64,000 nt of DNA from Paenibacillus_L residui (GTDB lineage: Bacteria > Bacillota > Bacilli > Paenibacillales > NBRC-103111), in contig NZ_JBHTIU010000012.1 of assembly GCF_042677205.1 (NCBI RefSeq), positions 1 to 64,000 of the forward strand, written 5' to 3'. Both the position numbers and the translations under genes were made by a program. This document shows positions 50,567-59,934 of this stretch, in pieces. The notes under the pieces are model-generated. The model did not search any database, was not told where the DNA came from, and was given only the letters and a program-made list of their open reading frames with translations. How positions within the stretch are numbered: the stretch's first letter is position 1; the number at the start of each line of letters is the position of its first letter.

Positions 50567-51895
50567 TCAGTTGGCTAATTGAAATAAGTCATTAAGCTCT
50601 TTTTCCGCTTTCTGTGCCGCTTCTTCCACTGGCACGTTCTTCAGCACAACGTCCTGGAACATCTTCTCGATAATACCTTGGCTGGTAATAATTCCAGATT
50701 GCAGCGTCGGTTTGTACTCCATGCCAATCGCTGTCCCCTGATCGACAGCATCGCTGATTACTTTCACCGCGTGGCTGAATTTCTGGATCGTCGGTTCATT
50801 CAGGAATTCGGGAGCTTCCGCAATATCCTTCATGGCCGGCAGCATTCCTGCAGGAACCGAATGCAGAAACTTGATATACCTTTCCTTCTCGTACAAGCTT
50901 TCCACGAACGCCTTGGCAATTTCGGGATGCTTGCTGTTTTTCCATACAACCATCGGAATGTTGGATGTTTCTATGCCTTGGGCCGGGTCTTCCGCATTTA
51001 CTTTCGGTATCGGAGCCGCATCGATTTTGTCCAACAGTTGCGGAGAGTTCGTTTCTACGCCGCCGATCTGGAAACCGCTGTTAAAGTCGAAGGCTGTTTT
51101 ACCCTGGTAGTACAGAGTGGCCTGATCCAGCACCTTGAAATTGACGGAGCCGTTCGGAGAAGCTGCTTTATACATTTTGACCCAGTAATTAATACCGTCG
51201 ATCGCCGCCTTGCTCGTCAGATTCGCCTTGCCGTCCTCCGTAATCAGAGTATCTCCGGCCGAGCGGACATACAGGTTCAGGAAGCGTGTCGCCATCATAT
51301 CTCCCAGCCCCATCGGAACGGATAACCCGTAAACGTCCGGCGGATTGTTAATTTTGGTTGCAGCTTCATACAGCTCGTCCCATGTTTGCGGAACCTGCAA
51401 ATTCGCCTGCTCCAATAAATCCTTGCGGTACCACATCACCTGGGCATGCGAGTATAGCGGGATGGAATAATTCTGCCCATCCAGATCCCCTTCTTTCAGA
51501 GGAGCTTCATAGAAGCGGTCCCGACCGATATGATCGATCACGTCATTAAGCGGAAGGATAGCGTCGGCATCCATCATCTCTACGACATGATTCGGCAATG
51601 CCGTGCTGACATCCGGAACTTGTCCCGACAGCAGGCCTGTCGTCCACTTCGTGTAAAACTCAGGCCATGCGAAGGTTTCGATCGTAATTTTAACCCCCGG
51701 ATGCTCATCCATAAACGATTGCGCGGCTTCCCGCATGAAATCGTTTCTTGCCCCCTGGGTAAAAGAATGCCATAGCACGATTTCGCCTTTTAAAGCTCCA
51801 TCGTCACCGGCTGCCGGCTGCTCCGCATTTTTGCCGCAGGCCGTCGTCAAGAGAACCATGGCGGCTGTCAATATAAGCGGCAGTTTTCTTTTCAT
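50567..51895 (-). CDS. Extracellular sugar-binding lipoprotein (family 1)
   Basis: A 442-residue family-1 solute-binding protein. Lipobox LTTAC near residue 19. The mature part has EIVLWHSFTQGARNDFMRE, YKAASPNG and PMVVWKNSKHPEIAKAFVES, common to UgpB/MalE-like proteins. ATG at 51895 follows AGAGGGG by 9 bases. It lies 250 bases downstream of an AraC-family gene in the same direction, the likely regulator. The cluster suggests a sialic acid or derivative as substrate. Confidence 0.93.
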   Translation of the reverse strand: MKRKLPLILTAAMVLLTTACGKNAEQPAAGDDGALKGEIVLWHSFTQGARNDFMREAAQSFMDEHPGVKITIETFAWPEFYTKWTTGLLSGQVPDVSTALPNHVVEMMDADAILPLNDVIDHIGRDRFYEAPLKEGDLDGQNYSIPLYSHAQVMWYRKDLLEQANLQVPQTWDELYEAATKINNPPDVYGLSVPMGLGDMMATRFLNLYVRSAGDTLITEDGKANLTSKAAIDGINYWVKMYKAASPNGSVNFKVLDQATLYYQGKTAFDFNSGFQIGGVETNSPQLLDKIDAAPIPKVNAEDPAQGIETSNIPMVVWKNSKHPEIAKAFVESLYEKERYIKFLHSVPAGMLPAMKDIAEAPEFLNEPTIQKFSHAVKVISDAVDQGTAIGMEYKPTLQSGIITSQGIIEKMFQDVVLKNVPVEEAAQKAEKELNDLFQLAN

Positions 51896-52144
51896 GTGCA
51901 GTGACCCCTCTCTGTAATCAAATAATGCTACTGCTTCACACACGGATTACCCTTGAAGAATGCGGTGCAAACGGCCTGTCCCTCCCTCAATCAGTATCCG
52001 CTTACACCATATTCAATATACGGTATTGAAGTGTGCTTGCTTGACCTTCCATGTCTTTAACAATATCAAACTGCAGAGAGGGCTTGAATATAGCAAATCA
52101 ATCAATCCTAGCACTAATCGATCATACGATCCTGTTTTACCCAA

Positions 52145-52981
52145 CTAATCTCTCGCAAGCTGTCTGTATGAATGAGGGGATACGCCGAAATGCTTCTTGA
52201 ATAATCTGGAGAAATAGTTCGGGTCCTCAATCCCGACCATGTAAGCAATATCCGAAATTCGCTCGTCGGTTTCCAGTATTTTTTTGGCTGCTACAACCAT
52301 CTTCAGCTCAATCAAAAATTCACTCGGTGATTTGCCGGTATGCCGTTTAAATAATCGGCGGAGCGAAGAGGAGCTGATGTGTACCATCTTGCTCATCTCT
52401 TCAATACTGATATTCGAATGGTAATGGTTGATCATATAATCGAGGACGATTTCCACCCGATTATCATTCTTGCTGTCCGTCTTTAATTTCTTAGGCTTGC
52501 GGGTTCTATTCGGAGACGCCTCCGATTGGTTGACCATATAACCGACAATAAGCTCCAGATACCCTCTCAGAAGAAAGTTTTTTCCCCGGCTGGGGGCATT
52601 CTTTTCCTTAACCATCCACTCAAAATAACGGCCGATCTGGGGATCGTCGCACTTCACTTTCGTGTCGAAGCCAAGTATTTCCGACCATATCGTGCTGTCC
52701 TGCAGCGGAAAAGCAGCCGTAAAGCGGACACTCGTAAAAGTAAATTCATCCGACAGCGCCTCGCAAAACAAGGTGCTTCCCTGCGGAATATAGACCAGCT
52801 CATCCTGCTCCACCTCATATGTCATCTCATCAATAATGAATTTGGCCTTCCCTTTGTGAATAAACCGGATCATCGAATAAGGAAGCATTGTTTCGTAATA
52901 AGTCCATTTTTTCGGAAAAGAGTACTTTTCGGCATACAGGTAATTTAATCTGAGCGCCATCAGCAAGCTGTTATCCGTCAT
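52145..52981 (-). CDS. AraC-family regulator of the adjacent sugar cluster
   Basis: A 278-residue regulator with an N-terminal cupin-like sensor (residues 25-130: MIRFIHKGKAKFIIDEMTYE, YIPQGSTLF) and a C-terminal AraC double helix-turn-helix (ISIEEMSKMVHISSSSLRRL and ISDIAYMVGIEDPNYFSRLF). The ATG at 52981 follows AGGGGTGG. It precedes the binding-protein gene in the same direction. It probably activates the cluster in response to its sugar; no binding site is evident by eye. Confidence 0.92.
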   Translation of the reverse strand: MTDNSLLMALRLNYLYAEKYSFPKKWTYYETMLPYSMIRFIHKGKAKFIIDEMTYEVEQDELVYIPQGSTLFCEALSDEFTFTSVRFTAAFPLQDSTIWSEILGFDTKVKCDDPQIGRYFEWMVKEKNAPSRGKNFLLRGYLELIVGYMVNQSEASPNRTRKPKKLKTDSKNDNRVEIVLDYMINHYHSNISIEEMSKMVHISSSSLRRLFKRHTGKSPSEFLIELKMVVAAKKILETDERISDIAYMVGIEDPNYFSRLFKKHFGVSPHSYRQLARD

Positions 52982-53054
52982 GAAATCCACCCCTGTTTTT
53001 TGCGATTGCAGGTTTTTCTAACCACTCATTATTGCGATATAATTAGGGTTAGCA

Positions 53055-53090
53055 TAAAAAACCTCCTTATCCACATAGTGGACAGGAGGC
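53055..53090 (-). terminator. Terminator of the UPF0173 gene
   Basis: CCTCCTGTCCAC, TAT and GTGGATAAGGAGG form a 12-bp stem with one mismatch on the minus strand, followed by TTTTTTA. Confidence 0.85.
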
Positions 53091-53184
53091 GCTATTGAAT
53101 CGGGAAGCACTCCCTTCCCATTCAAAAATTGATAATCCAAAATTTCAGCATAATATTGTGAGCCATTCGAAGATGATCTAGCTT

Positions 53185-53868
53185 CTAGATCTCGAGGCTT
53201 TCGCCGATACCTAACGCTTTCCCTTCGATTCCGACCTCTTTCAGCATGTCAACGAAGCGGTCGGGATCCTGAGCGATAACCGGGAACGTGTTGTAATGCA
53301 GCGGGATGACCTTCTTGGCCCGAACCCATTGTGCAGCAAGGACCGCATCTTCCGGACCCATCGTGAAATTGTCGCCTATCGGAAGCGCGGCCGCATCGAT
53401 CCGGTTTAATTCCCCTATCAGCTTCATGTCCCCGAACAAAGCGGTATCTCCGGCATGGTACAGCGTTTTGTCCCCCATCGTCAGCAGAATTCCCGCGGGC
53501 TGTCCGGCATACAGGAAGCTGTCGCCTTCCCGCAGGGAAGAGCCATGGAAGGCCAATGTAAACTTGACCCTGAAACCGTCGAATGAATAAGAACCGCCAG
53601 TGTTCATCGCATGAACCTTGGCTCCTTTCTGCTCGCAGTAGCTTGCCAGCTCGAAGTTGGCAACAATGGGACAATCATTCGCTTTGGCAATTTCCAGAGA
53701 ATCGCCAAAATGATCATCATGTCCATGCGTCAGCAATACGGCATCTACGCGAAGGTCGGCAGGACGGATCCCCGAAGCGGGATTCCCCGATATGAAGGGA
53801 TCGATAATAACCCGAGTTCCTTCATGTTCCGCCAGCAGACACGAATGCCCGTAAAACGTGATTTTCAT
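53185..53868 (-). CDS. UPF0173 metal-dependent hydrolase (YtkL-like)
   Basis: A 227-residue metallo-beta-lactamase-fold hydrolase, the same length as B. subtilis YtkL. The HxHxDH metal motif is LLTHGHDDHFGD near residue 48, with FYGHSCLLAEHEG at the start, LYHAGDTALFG near 135 and IPLHYNTFP near 190. Conserved across bacteria and archaea; substrate unknown. AGAGGAGG lies 6 bases before the ATG at 53868. Confidence 0.92.
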   Translation of the reverse strand: MKITFYGHSCLLAEHEGTRVIIDPFISGNPASGIRPADLRVDAVLLTHGHDDHFGDSLEIAKANDCPIVANFELASYCEQKGAKVHAMNTGGSYSFDGFRVKFTLAFHGSSLREGDSFLYAGQPAGILLTMGDKTLYHAGDTALFGDMKLIGELNRIDAAALPIGDNFTMGPEDAVLAAQWVRAKKVIPLHYNTFPVIAQDPDRFVDMLKEVGIEGKALGIGESLEI

Positions 53869-53948
53869 TGTTATCCTCCTCTTTCCATCCAAATTCATTC
53901 CTTCTACCATTCTAATTAAAGACGGGGGCAAACTCAAATTATCTGCCG

Positions 53949-55157
53949 CTAGCCAGCCTCAGTACGCGAATGTCCATGAACCGGCGCCGTCCTTCCAGGA
54001 ATAACCGGTTTGCCCTTGGGTAAAGCACCGAACAATACCCAGGAATGCTTCATATACTTCTGCGCCAGCGCCACAACTCCCCAGGATGCTCCGAGAGTAA
54101 CCGCAAATCCGCCGGCCACATAAGCGTAGTATAATTTCGGATTATAGCTGGCGGGAAGCAGGGAATAATAGAACAAAATCCCCGCATGAATGATATAGAT
54201 TCCAAAGGAGGCCATGCCAAGCCGATACAGAACAGTTGTCCAGAAAGGGCTTAGTAAACGATAGAGCCCGGCCGAGAGCTGAAGCAGGATTAACCCGGAT
54301 GTATAGCTATGTAAGAACCATAGACCTTCGTATACCAGTCCATGGGCAAAAACATCGTAAGCCCTGGTCCGATACCACAAGTACACATGGCTTAAGCTCG
54401 CGCCCGCCCATACTATCCATAATGGAATCCAATAGAAGGCCTGCCGGCTTAACAGCTTTTTCCAAGTTACTTCTATCCAGCCTTTAATGGCATGATAATG
54501 TATTCCGAAGAATGCCCCGAGCAAATAATTGGACATATAGCTCGTCGCCAGAAACGATTTATCCGCATAATTCCAATAGAAATAATCCAGCAGAACAAAG
54601 ATCCATTGAAGCACCAGACCGATCCAGATCAAATGCTTGGCCAGAAGCTTAATCCGCTGCAGAAGCCAAAGGAAGAACGGAAACAATAAATAAAATTGAA
54701 TGCTTATGAAAATAAAATACAGATGGTAAAACGCTTTCCCCATCACCAGAGCAGACCAAAAATCGGCCAGCGATACATTCTGAAAAAACTGATTCCAATC
54801 TTCCCCATAAGAATAGTACATCTGGATCGTATAATAATAAATCGAGCAAATCAGGTAAGGTACAAGTATGTATAATAATCTTCGCTTATAAAAGGTGGCG
54901 ATCAGCTTCTTATCCATCTTGCGATCATAATAACTGTAAAAAAGAACGAAGGCGCTTAGAAAAATAAATGTCGTTGTCCCAAATCGGTTAAATACATTAA
55001 TGAAATTGAAGAATTGATACATGAATGATTGTTTATCAATGATTTCTCCAATCGGAAGGGATGAGACATGTACGAGTATTACTCCTAGAATGGCCAACGC
55101 TCGAACGATGTAGATGACATGGATTTGCTCCTTCTGACTCGTTCTTAGGTGACCCAA
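53949..55157 (-). CDS. Acyltransferase family 3 membrane protein
   Basis: A 402-residue integral membrane protein with about ten hydrophobic segments, of the OafA/Acyl_transf_3 family (PF01757). The first segment VIYIVRALAILGVILVHVSS contains the family RALAI and catalytic His; FGIYIIHAGILFYY near the end is also typical. These enzymes O-acetylate polysaccharides or lipids at the cell surface. The start is uncertain: TTG at 55157 with GGGGGAG upstream is preferred, over a TTG at 55187. Confidence 0.85.
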   Translation of the reverse strand: MGHLRTSQKEQIHVIYIVRALAILGVILVHVSSLPIGEIIDKQSFMYQFFNFINVFNRFGTTTFIFLSAFVLFYSYYDRKMDKKLIATFYKRRLLYILVPYLICSIYYYTIQMYYSYGEDWNQFFQNVSLADFWSALVMGKAFYHLYFIFISIQFYLLFPFFLWLLQRIKLLAKHLIWIGLVLQWIFVLLDYFYWNYADKSFLATSYMSNYLLGAFFGIHYHAIKGWIEVTWKKLLSRQAFYWIPLWIVWAGASLSHVYLWYRTRAYDVFAHGLVYEGLWFLHSYTSGLILLQLSAGLYRLLSPFWTTVLYRLGMASFGIYIIHAGILFYYSLLPASYNPKLYYAYVAGGFAVTLGASWGVVALAQKYMKHSWVLFGALPKGKPVIPGRTAPVHGHSRTEAG

Positions 55158-55266
55158 ACCGGCCACTCCCCCTTTGCTGCGGTTCAAGAGTGCCTGTTGC
55201 TTGATAAGCCTTTCATTAATGAATACAATACCGCAAATCGGCGGCTAAGCCTTCTTGACCCGATGA

Positions 55267-55998
55267 TTATTTAAAAATGATGTCTTTCTCCCGCAAGGTC
55301 AGCTTCCTGGCCGCAATGTCGAGCACAATTTTGCCGCTCGCAAGCCCCCAGATTCTGCTGGCGAACCGTTCAGCCAATTCCACATTGTGAAGCGTACAGA
55401 TGATCGTCACCTGCTTCTTGCGGCTGATGTTCCTCAAATCTTCCATCACCCGGTTAGCGGATTCAGGCGGCAAGCCCGTGACCGGCTCGTCAGCGAATAA
55501 AATCTCGGTCCCCTGGACGAGTGCCTGTGCAATGGCGATCCTCTGTCTCTCTCCTCCGCTTAGTTTGGATGTCTTCTCCCTGGCCTTATCCAGCAGTCCC
55601 ACATGCTCCAATAAATCCATAGCCTCGAGATGGTCGTCCTTGGCTGCAATTCTTGTTAGAAACCGGAAGACAGACGTATTTTTATAGCGGCCGCTCAAGA
55701 CATTCTGGATGGCCGTCGAATTCAGATTCAAATAAGGTTTTTCCTCAATCATGGCCCATTTACGCCGCATCTTCATTTTCTCGACAAAGTTCAATTCCGT
55801 AATGTCGCTGCCTTCATAGATGTACTGCCCTTCGCTCCAGGATTCCTGCAAGGACAAACAACGGAGCAAGGTCGTTTTACCGCTGCCGCTTCCTCCAAGG
55901 ATGGCGATGAAATCCCCCTTGTCCGCTTGAAAGCTTATCTTGGAAAGCACTTCGTGCCCGGATTCAAATCGTTTGGTAAGATTGCGTACGATGATCAT
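55267..55998 (-). CDS. Orphan PhnC-like ABC transporter ATPase
   Basis: A 243-residue ATPase. Walker A GGSGSGKTT near residue 35, signature LSGGERQRIAIAQAL near 145, Walker B ILFADEPVTGLPPESA, and switch His in CTLHNVE. The GLPPESA form and the VEKMKMRRKWAMIEEKPYLN insert match the phosphonate importer ATPase PhnC. No PhnD or PhnE gene is adjacent, and the DNA on its 5' side is a gene-free repeat region, so the rest of a phn operon seems lost or is elsewhere. AAGGAGC precedes the ATG. Confidence 0.85.
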   Translation of the reverse strand: MIIVRNLTKRFESGHEVLSKISFQADKGDFIAILGGSGSGKTTLLRCLSLQESWSEGQYIYEGSDITELNFVEKMKMRRKWAMIEEKPYLNLNSTAIQNVLSGRYKNTSVFRFLTRIAAKDDHLEAMDLLEHVGLLDKAREKTSKLSGGERQRIAIAQALVQGTEILFADEPVTGLPPESANRVMEDLRNISRKKQVTIICTLHNVELAERFASRIWGLASGKIVLDIAARKLTLREKDIIFK

Positions 55999-56070
55999 TC
56001 GCGAGCTCCTTTTCTCTCTATATTCGTGTATAAGTATGGCGTACCTGCTATCATCTCCTGTCAGCTCTTT

Positions 56071-56240
56071 GATACCTTTTACCCTTCGTCGAAAGTTTTG
56101 ATACCTCTACTCTCTGTAGAAAGTTTTGATACCTCTTACCCTCCGTGGAAAGTTTCGATACCTCTTACTCTCCGTAGAAAGTTTTGATACCTCTTACACC
56201 TCCGTAGAAAGTTTTGATACCTCCTACCCTTCGCCGAAAG
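56071..56240 (+). repeat. Tandem array 1: six copies of a 28-30 bp unit
   Basis: Units begin at 56071, 56100, 56128, 56157, 56186 and 56216. Each has GATACCTYTTACCCTCCG, a variable base or two, then GAAAGTTTT. Copies differ at a few positions each. It is adjacent to the 5' end of the PhnC-like gene and ends about 30 bases before GGACCGTTCGG. No inner palindrome. Confidence 0.85.
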
Positions 56241-56624
56241 TATGGAAGGATTTTTGCCATGGAGACAGGACCGTTCGGTTTCATAGAAATTTTACCATTA
56301 ACCGGCCCATAATCCTAGAGCCGCAGCAACAATCGTATGACAATCGTAACAAAGTAGTCATAACACAACACTCGGGAAGCATTCTACATAAGTTAAATAC
56401 TCTACGTTAATACTCCAGCGTCCGATTTAGCAAACCTGCACTTTTAGGGCTGCTCCTCGAGATCTAACTTACTCGGTTCCAACAAACTGAAGGAACGGGC
56501 GAACGAACCCAACCCGTCCCTTCCAAAATCCGCTCAGCCAGCACTTCCCTTTTCTTTCGCTATCAGCCTCCATTATACTGCTAACGCGCAGATTCAGTTG
56601 GAATGGCTGTCTTCACATCTCTTG

Positions 56625-57168
56625 GACTGTTATCCCCTTTGTTCAGGAACCGTACCCACTTCCTAATTTTCAAACACTCCACTTAGCTCACTTGATTTGT
56701 TGATCTACTCTCCCCTGCCTCTGACTGTTATCCCCTCTGTTCAGGAAACGTACCAGTTTCTCAATTTTCGGCTGTTCCCTTTTAGCACATTTCATTCGAT
56801 GATTGCCACCTCTACTTGCCTTTGACTGTTATCCCCTTTGTTCAGGAACTGTACCCACTTCCTAATTTTCAAACACTCCACTTAGCTCACTTGATTTGTT
56901 GGTCTACTCTTCCCCTGCCTCTGACTGTTATCCCCTCTGTTCAGGAAGCTGCACCGCTCCTTGATTCTTCAACTGTTCGTTTTGCCGGGCTTGATTCGTT
57001 GGACTGCTCTCACTCTGCCTCTGACTGTTATCCCCTCTGTTCAGGAGGAGTACCCCTACCTGCTTTCAACCTCTATCCCATATAATCGGTTGGCCTACTG
57101 ACACTTCCTTGCCTTATAACACTTCGTTCATTCAAATTGGAACCGATATCCTTTCACTTCAGGAAACC
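56625..57168 (+). repeat. Tandem array 2: five copies of an about 100-bp unit, plus a decayed sixth
   Basis: Units are marked by GACTGTTATCCCC starting at 56625, 56723, 56824, 56923 and 57023; spacings are 98, 101, 99 and 100. Units 1 and 3 are nearly identical over 60 or more bases (CACTTCCTAATTTTC then AAACACTCCACTTAGC), while others vary outside the core. The core is CTCTGACTGTTATCCC then CTCTGTTCAGGA. A diverged copy lies near 57144-57168. Confidence 0.85.
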
Positions 57169-57295
57169 TCAATGTTCCTCTAAATTGGTAAGTCTTTTGT
57201 TTTTTAATCAATAATTCCTACTTTTTCTAACCAAGTTGAGATGTACCAGGCGCTGCAGTAGACTTTATGAGCTAATGGGAAAATTACAGTTCTGA

Positions 57296-57610
57296 GTCAT
57301 TGGGATAACGGACAAAAGTGTGGTCGAGTCGCGTATCTGAGCTATTGGGATAACGGTCAGAAGGCTGATTGAGCTGCGTATCTGAGTCATTGGGATAACG
57401 GACAAAAGTGTGTCGAGTCGCGTATCTGAGCTGTTGGGGTAACGGTCAAAAGGCTGTTTGAGCAGAGTAGCTGAGCTGTTGGGATAACGGTCAGAAGGTT
57501 GATTGAGCCGCTTATCTGGGCTGTTGGGATAACGAGCAAAAAACCGATTGAGCTGCCATGTCTGAGTCAACAGGATAATGGTCAAAAGAATGGTTGAGCT
57601 GCATGCTGTA
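57296..57610 (-). repeat. Tandem array 3: seven copies of a 44-46 bp unit
   Basis: GGGATAAC or a variant starts at 57302, 57347, 57392, 57436, 57481, 57526 and 57572. On the minus strand each core reads CTTCTGACCGTTATCCC or CTTTTGTCCGTTATCCC, nearly the same as the core of array 2, but in the opposite orientation. Unit remainder: AACAGCTCAGATACGC on the minus strand. It lies about 140 bases from array 2. Confidence 0.85.
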
Positions 57611-57773
57611 GGAGCTTCCAAATCAAATGAGCCTGTATTACGGAAAATGATAAACAAATTTCAGACTCCTTCTGAATCCATAAAGCTGTAGTAAAATCAT
57701 TATTCACAGTGCTGATCGGCCACCGTCATGGCACCTAGATCTGAGTGGCACCTTACGCGGAGCTTCAGCATTA

Positions 57774-59924
57774 TTAACTGTAAGATTTACCGATCGACAT
57801 AGCCAGCAGCTCGGCAATATCATAGGTGGCCATTTCATCCTCCTTGCCCAGCGCCTTCGTCCCGTCGCCAAGCATTGTCAAGCAATAAGGGCAGGCACTT
57901 GCGATTACTGTTGGTTGAACTGCCGCAGCCTGTTTTGTCCTCTCGACATTAACTCTTGTTCCTTCCCTCTCCTCCAGCCACATCAGGCCGCCCCCGGCGC
58001 CGCAGCACATGCTGTTATTTCCGCTCCGTTCCATTTCTACCAGCTTCACGCCTGGAATTGCCGACAAAACGATACGAGGCGCATCATAAACGCCGTTATA
58101 TCTTCCCAAATAGCATGAATCATGGTATGTCACTCTTTCCTCTAATGACTGCGTCGGCACGATCCTTCCCTCTTGGATCCAAAGCGCAAGAATCTCTGTA
58201 TGATGATAAACCTCTATTCGGGGAGACAAGCCAAAATCAGGATATTCGTTCTTGAATGAATGGTACGCATGCGGATCGATCGTGATGATCTTCTTGACCT
58301 TATACTGATGGAACAATTCGATATTGCTGCGAGCCAGCTCCTGGAATAAATACTCATTCCCGAGCCGCCTGGCGGTATCTCCGGAATTTCCCTCTTCGTT
58401 CCCTAAGACAGCGAATGATATTCCGGCTTCGTTCATAATCCGGATCATCGACCGGGTAATCTTCATGCTTCTTTTATCATAAGAGCCCATAGAGCCGACG
58501 AAAAATAAATAATCGAATTCACCGGCCTCCTCAATAGAAGGAGCGTGGTCCCCGTCGACCAAGCCGCTCATCCAGCCGCTCCGTTCACGCCGATGGATGC
58601 CCCACGGATTGCCTTGACGCTCAATGTTGTTCAACGTCCGCCCCGCTTCGGAAGGAAGCTTGCCTTCGGTCAGCGCCAGATAACGACGCATATCCATAAT
58701 CATCCTCACATGCTCGTTGGCGACGGGACACTGGTCCTCGCAGTTCCGGCAGGTTGTGCAGGCCCACAGCTCCTCTTCGGTAATGACATCCCCTATCAGG
58801 TTAACCTCCGAATCTGACTCCGCCTTCACCATTTCTGCAGCCTTCATCCTTCCCGATCCGGCGCCGGTGCGGCTGCCAGCCTCTGCCATGGAACGAGACG
58901 AAAGGGCGACACGATTCGCTTCCGAATTCGCAAAGGCGAAAGCGGGCATCCAGGGGGTGCGTGACGTGATTGCTGCTCCACGGACGGTCAGATGATCGCG
59001 CAGCTTCACGATCAATTCCATTGGAGATAACATTTTGCCGGTAGTGGAGGCCGGGCATACATTCGTGCAGCGTCCGCACTCCACGCAGGAATATAAATCA
59101 AGCAGTTGATTGCGGGTAAACCGCTCAATACGACCTACTCCGAATTCCTCGGCGGTCTCGTCCTCCAGATCAATCGGCTTGAGCTTGCCCGGCGGCCCCT
59201 GCGTTCTCCAGAATAGATTAAACGGAGCAAACAGCAAGTGAGCATGCTTGGATTGCGGCACATAGACAAGAAAGGCCAACAATATCAGGAGATGAAGCCA
59301 CCAGAATAAATAAAACAGCAGCTCCGCCGCGCCCGGTCCGATTCCACCCGTCCATGCGGCGATCGTGGAAGATACAGGACTATAGACGGAGAACGGCTCC
59401 CCCTTCCAGATTGCCCGCATGCTTTCCGTCAGCAGCAGCGACAGCATAAGGCCGGTAATAAAGAGCAGAACGACAGCCGGCTTCCAGCCCCGCTTCAGCC
59501 TTTTTAATTTTTCAATATATCGGCGGTAGAACGCATAACCCACCGCCAACAAGATAAGCACAATCGTTATTTCCTGCAGCAGTACAAAATAGCGATAGCC
59601 GCGGCCAAGCGGCAGATGATGCTCCGGCGCAAGTCCCCTAATCAGCAGATCGAGCGCACCGAATTGAAGAACGATAAATCCGTAGAACATGACGAAATGC
59701 ATCCAGCCGCTGCGCCTGTCCTTCATCAAAGTCCTATGCCCAAGCATCTGAACCGCAAGCTCGCGAAAGCGTTCCCCGGTTCGGGCTTCCTCCGTCTCCT
59801 CTCTTCCTAACCGGATAAATAAATAACGACTGTACATTACATGAGAAAACAGGAACACTGCATAACCAACTGCCACGACAAAACCGATCCAATGAAGCCA
59901 TGCCCATCCGGTCACAGGTTTCAC
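57774..59924 (-). CDS. fadF: Membrane iron-sulfur oxidoreductase (FadF-like)
   Basis: A 716-residue protein. Residues 1-250 hold about six membrane spans like a cytochrome-b-type (NarI-like) subunit. Two 4Fe-4S sites follow: CVECGRCTNVCPA near 285 and CTTCRNCEDQCPV near 390. Two CCG domains end it (YHDSCYLGRYNGV, NSMCCGAGGGLMW), as in HdrD-like proteins. B. subtilis FadF has this layout, and the acyl-CoA dehydrogenase and thiolase genes nearby support an electron-transfer role in fatty-acid oxidation, perhaps from ETF to quinone. It begins with GTG 10 bases after the thioesterase gene. Confidence 0.9.
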   Translation of the reverse strand: MKPVTGWAWLHWIGFVVAVGYAVFLFSHVMYSRYLFIRLGREETEEARTGERFRELAVQMLGHRTLMKDRRSGWMHFVMFYGFIVLQFGALDLLIRGLAPEHHLPLGRGYRYFVLLQEITIVLILLAVGYAFYRRYIEKLKRLKRGWKPAVVLLFITGLMLSLLLTESMRAIWKGEPFSVYSPVSSTIAAWTGGIGPGAAELLFYLFWWLHLLILLAFLVYVPQSKHAHLLFAPFNLFWRTQGPPGKLKPIDLEDETAEEFGVGRIERFTRNQLLDLYSCVECGRCTNVCPASTTGKMLSPMELIVKLRDHLTVRGAAITSRTPWMPAFAFANSEANRVALSSRSMAEAGSRTGAGSGRMKAAEMVKAESDSEVNLIGDVITEEELWACTTCRNCEDQCPVANEHVRMIMDMRRYLALTEGKLPSEAGRTLNNIERQGNPWGIHRRERSGWMSGLVDGDHAPSIEEAGEFDYLFFVGSMGSYDKRSMKITRSMIRIMNEAGISFAVLGNEEGNSGDTARRLGNEYLFQELARSNIELFHQYKVKKIITIDPHAYHSFKNEYPDFGLSPRIEVYHHTEILALWIQEGRIVPTQSLEERVTYHDSCYLGRYNGVYDAPRIVLSAIPGVKLVEMERSGNNSMCCGAGGGLMWLEEREGTRVNVERTKQAAAVQPTVIASACPYCLTMLGDGTKALGKEDEMATYDIAELLAMSIGKSYS

Positions 59925-59934
59925 CCGCCTTCCC

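Larger units (their letters stand above)
55999..57773. other. Gene-free 1.8 kb between PhnC-like and FadF-like genes
   Basis: No gene with a ribosome site is seen in 1.77 kb. It holds three tandem repeat arrays (56071-56240, 56625-57168, 57296-57610), listed separately. The parts between arrays are AT-rich and unremarkable. The open frames that cross it are translations of the repeats. Confidence 0.75.

Noticed and set aside
56071..57610. CRISPR arrays or a repeat-containing protein gene
   Set aside because: Units are contiguous tandem repeats with no unique spacers. Frames across them lack ribosome sites and conserved starts, and periods of 29, 100 and 45 bases do not preserve a reading frame across units.
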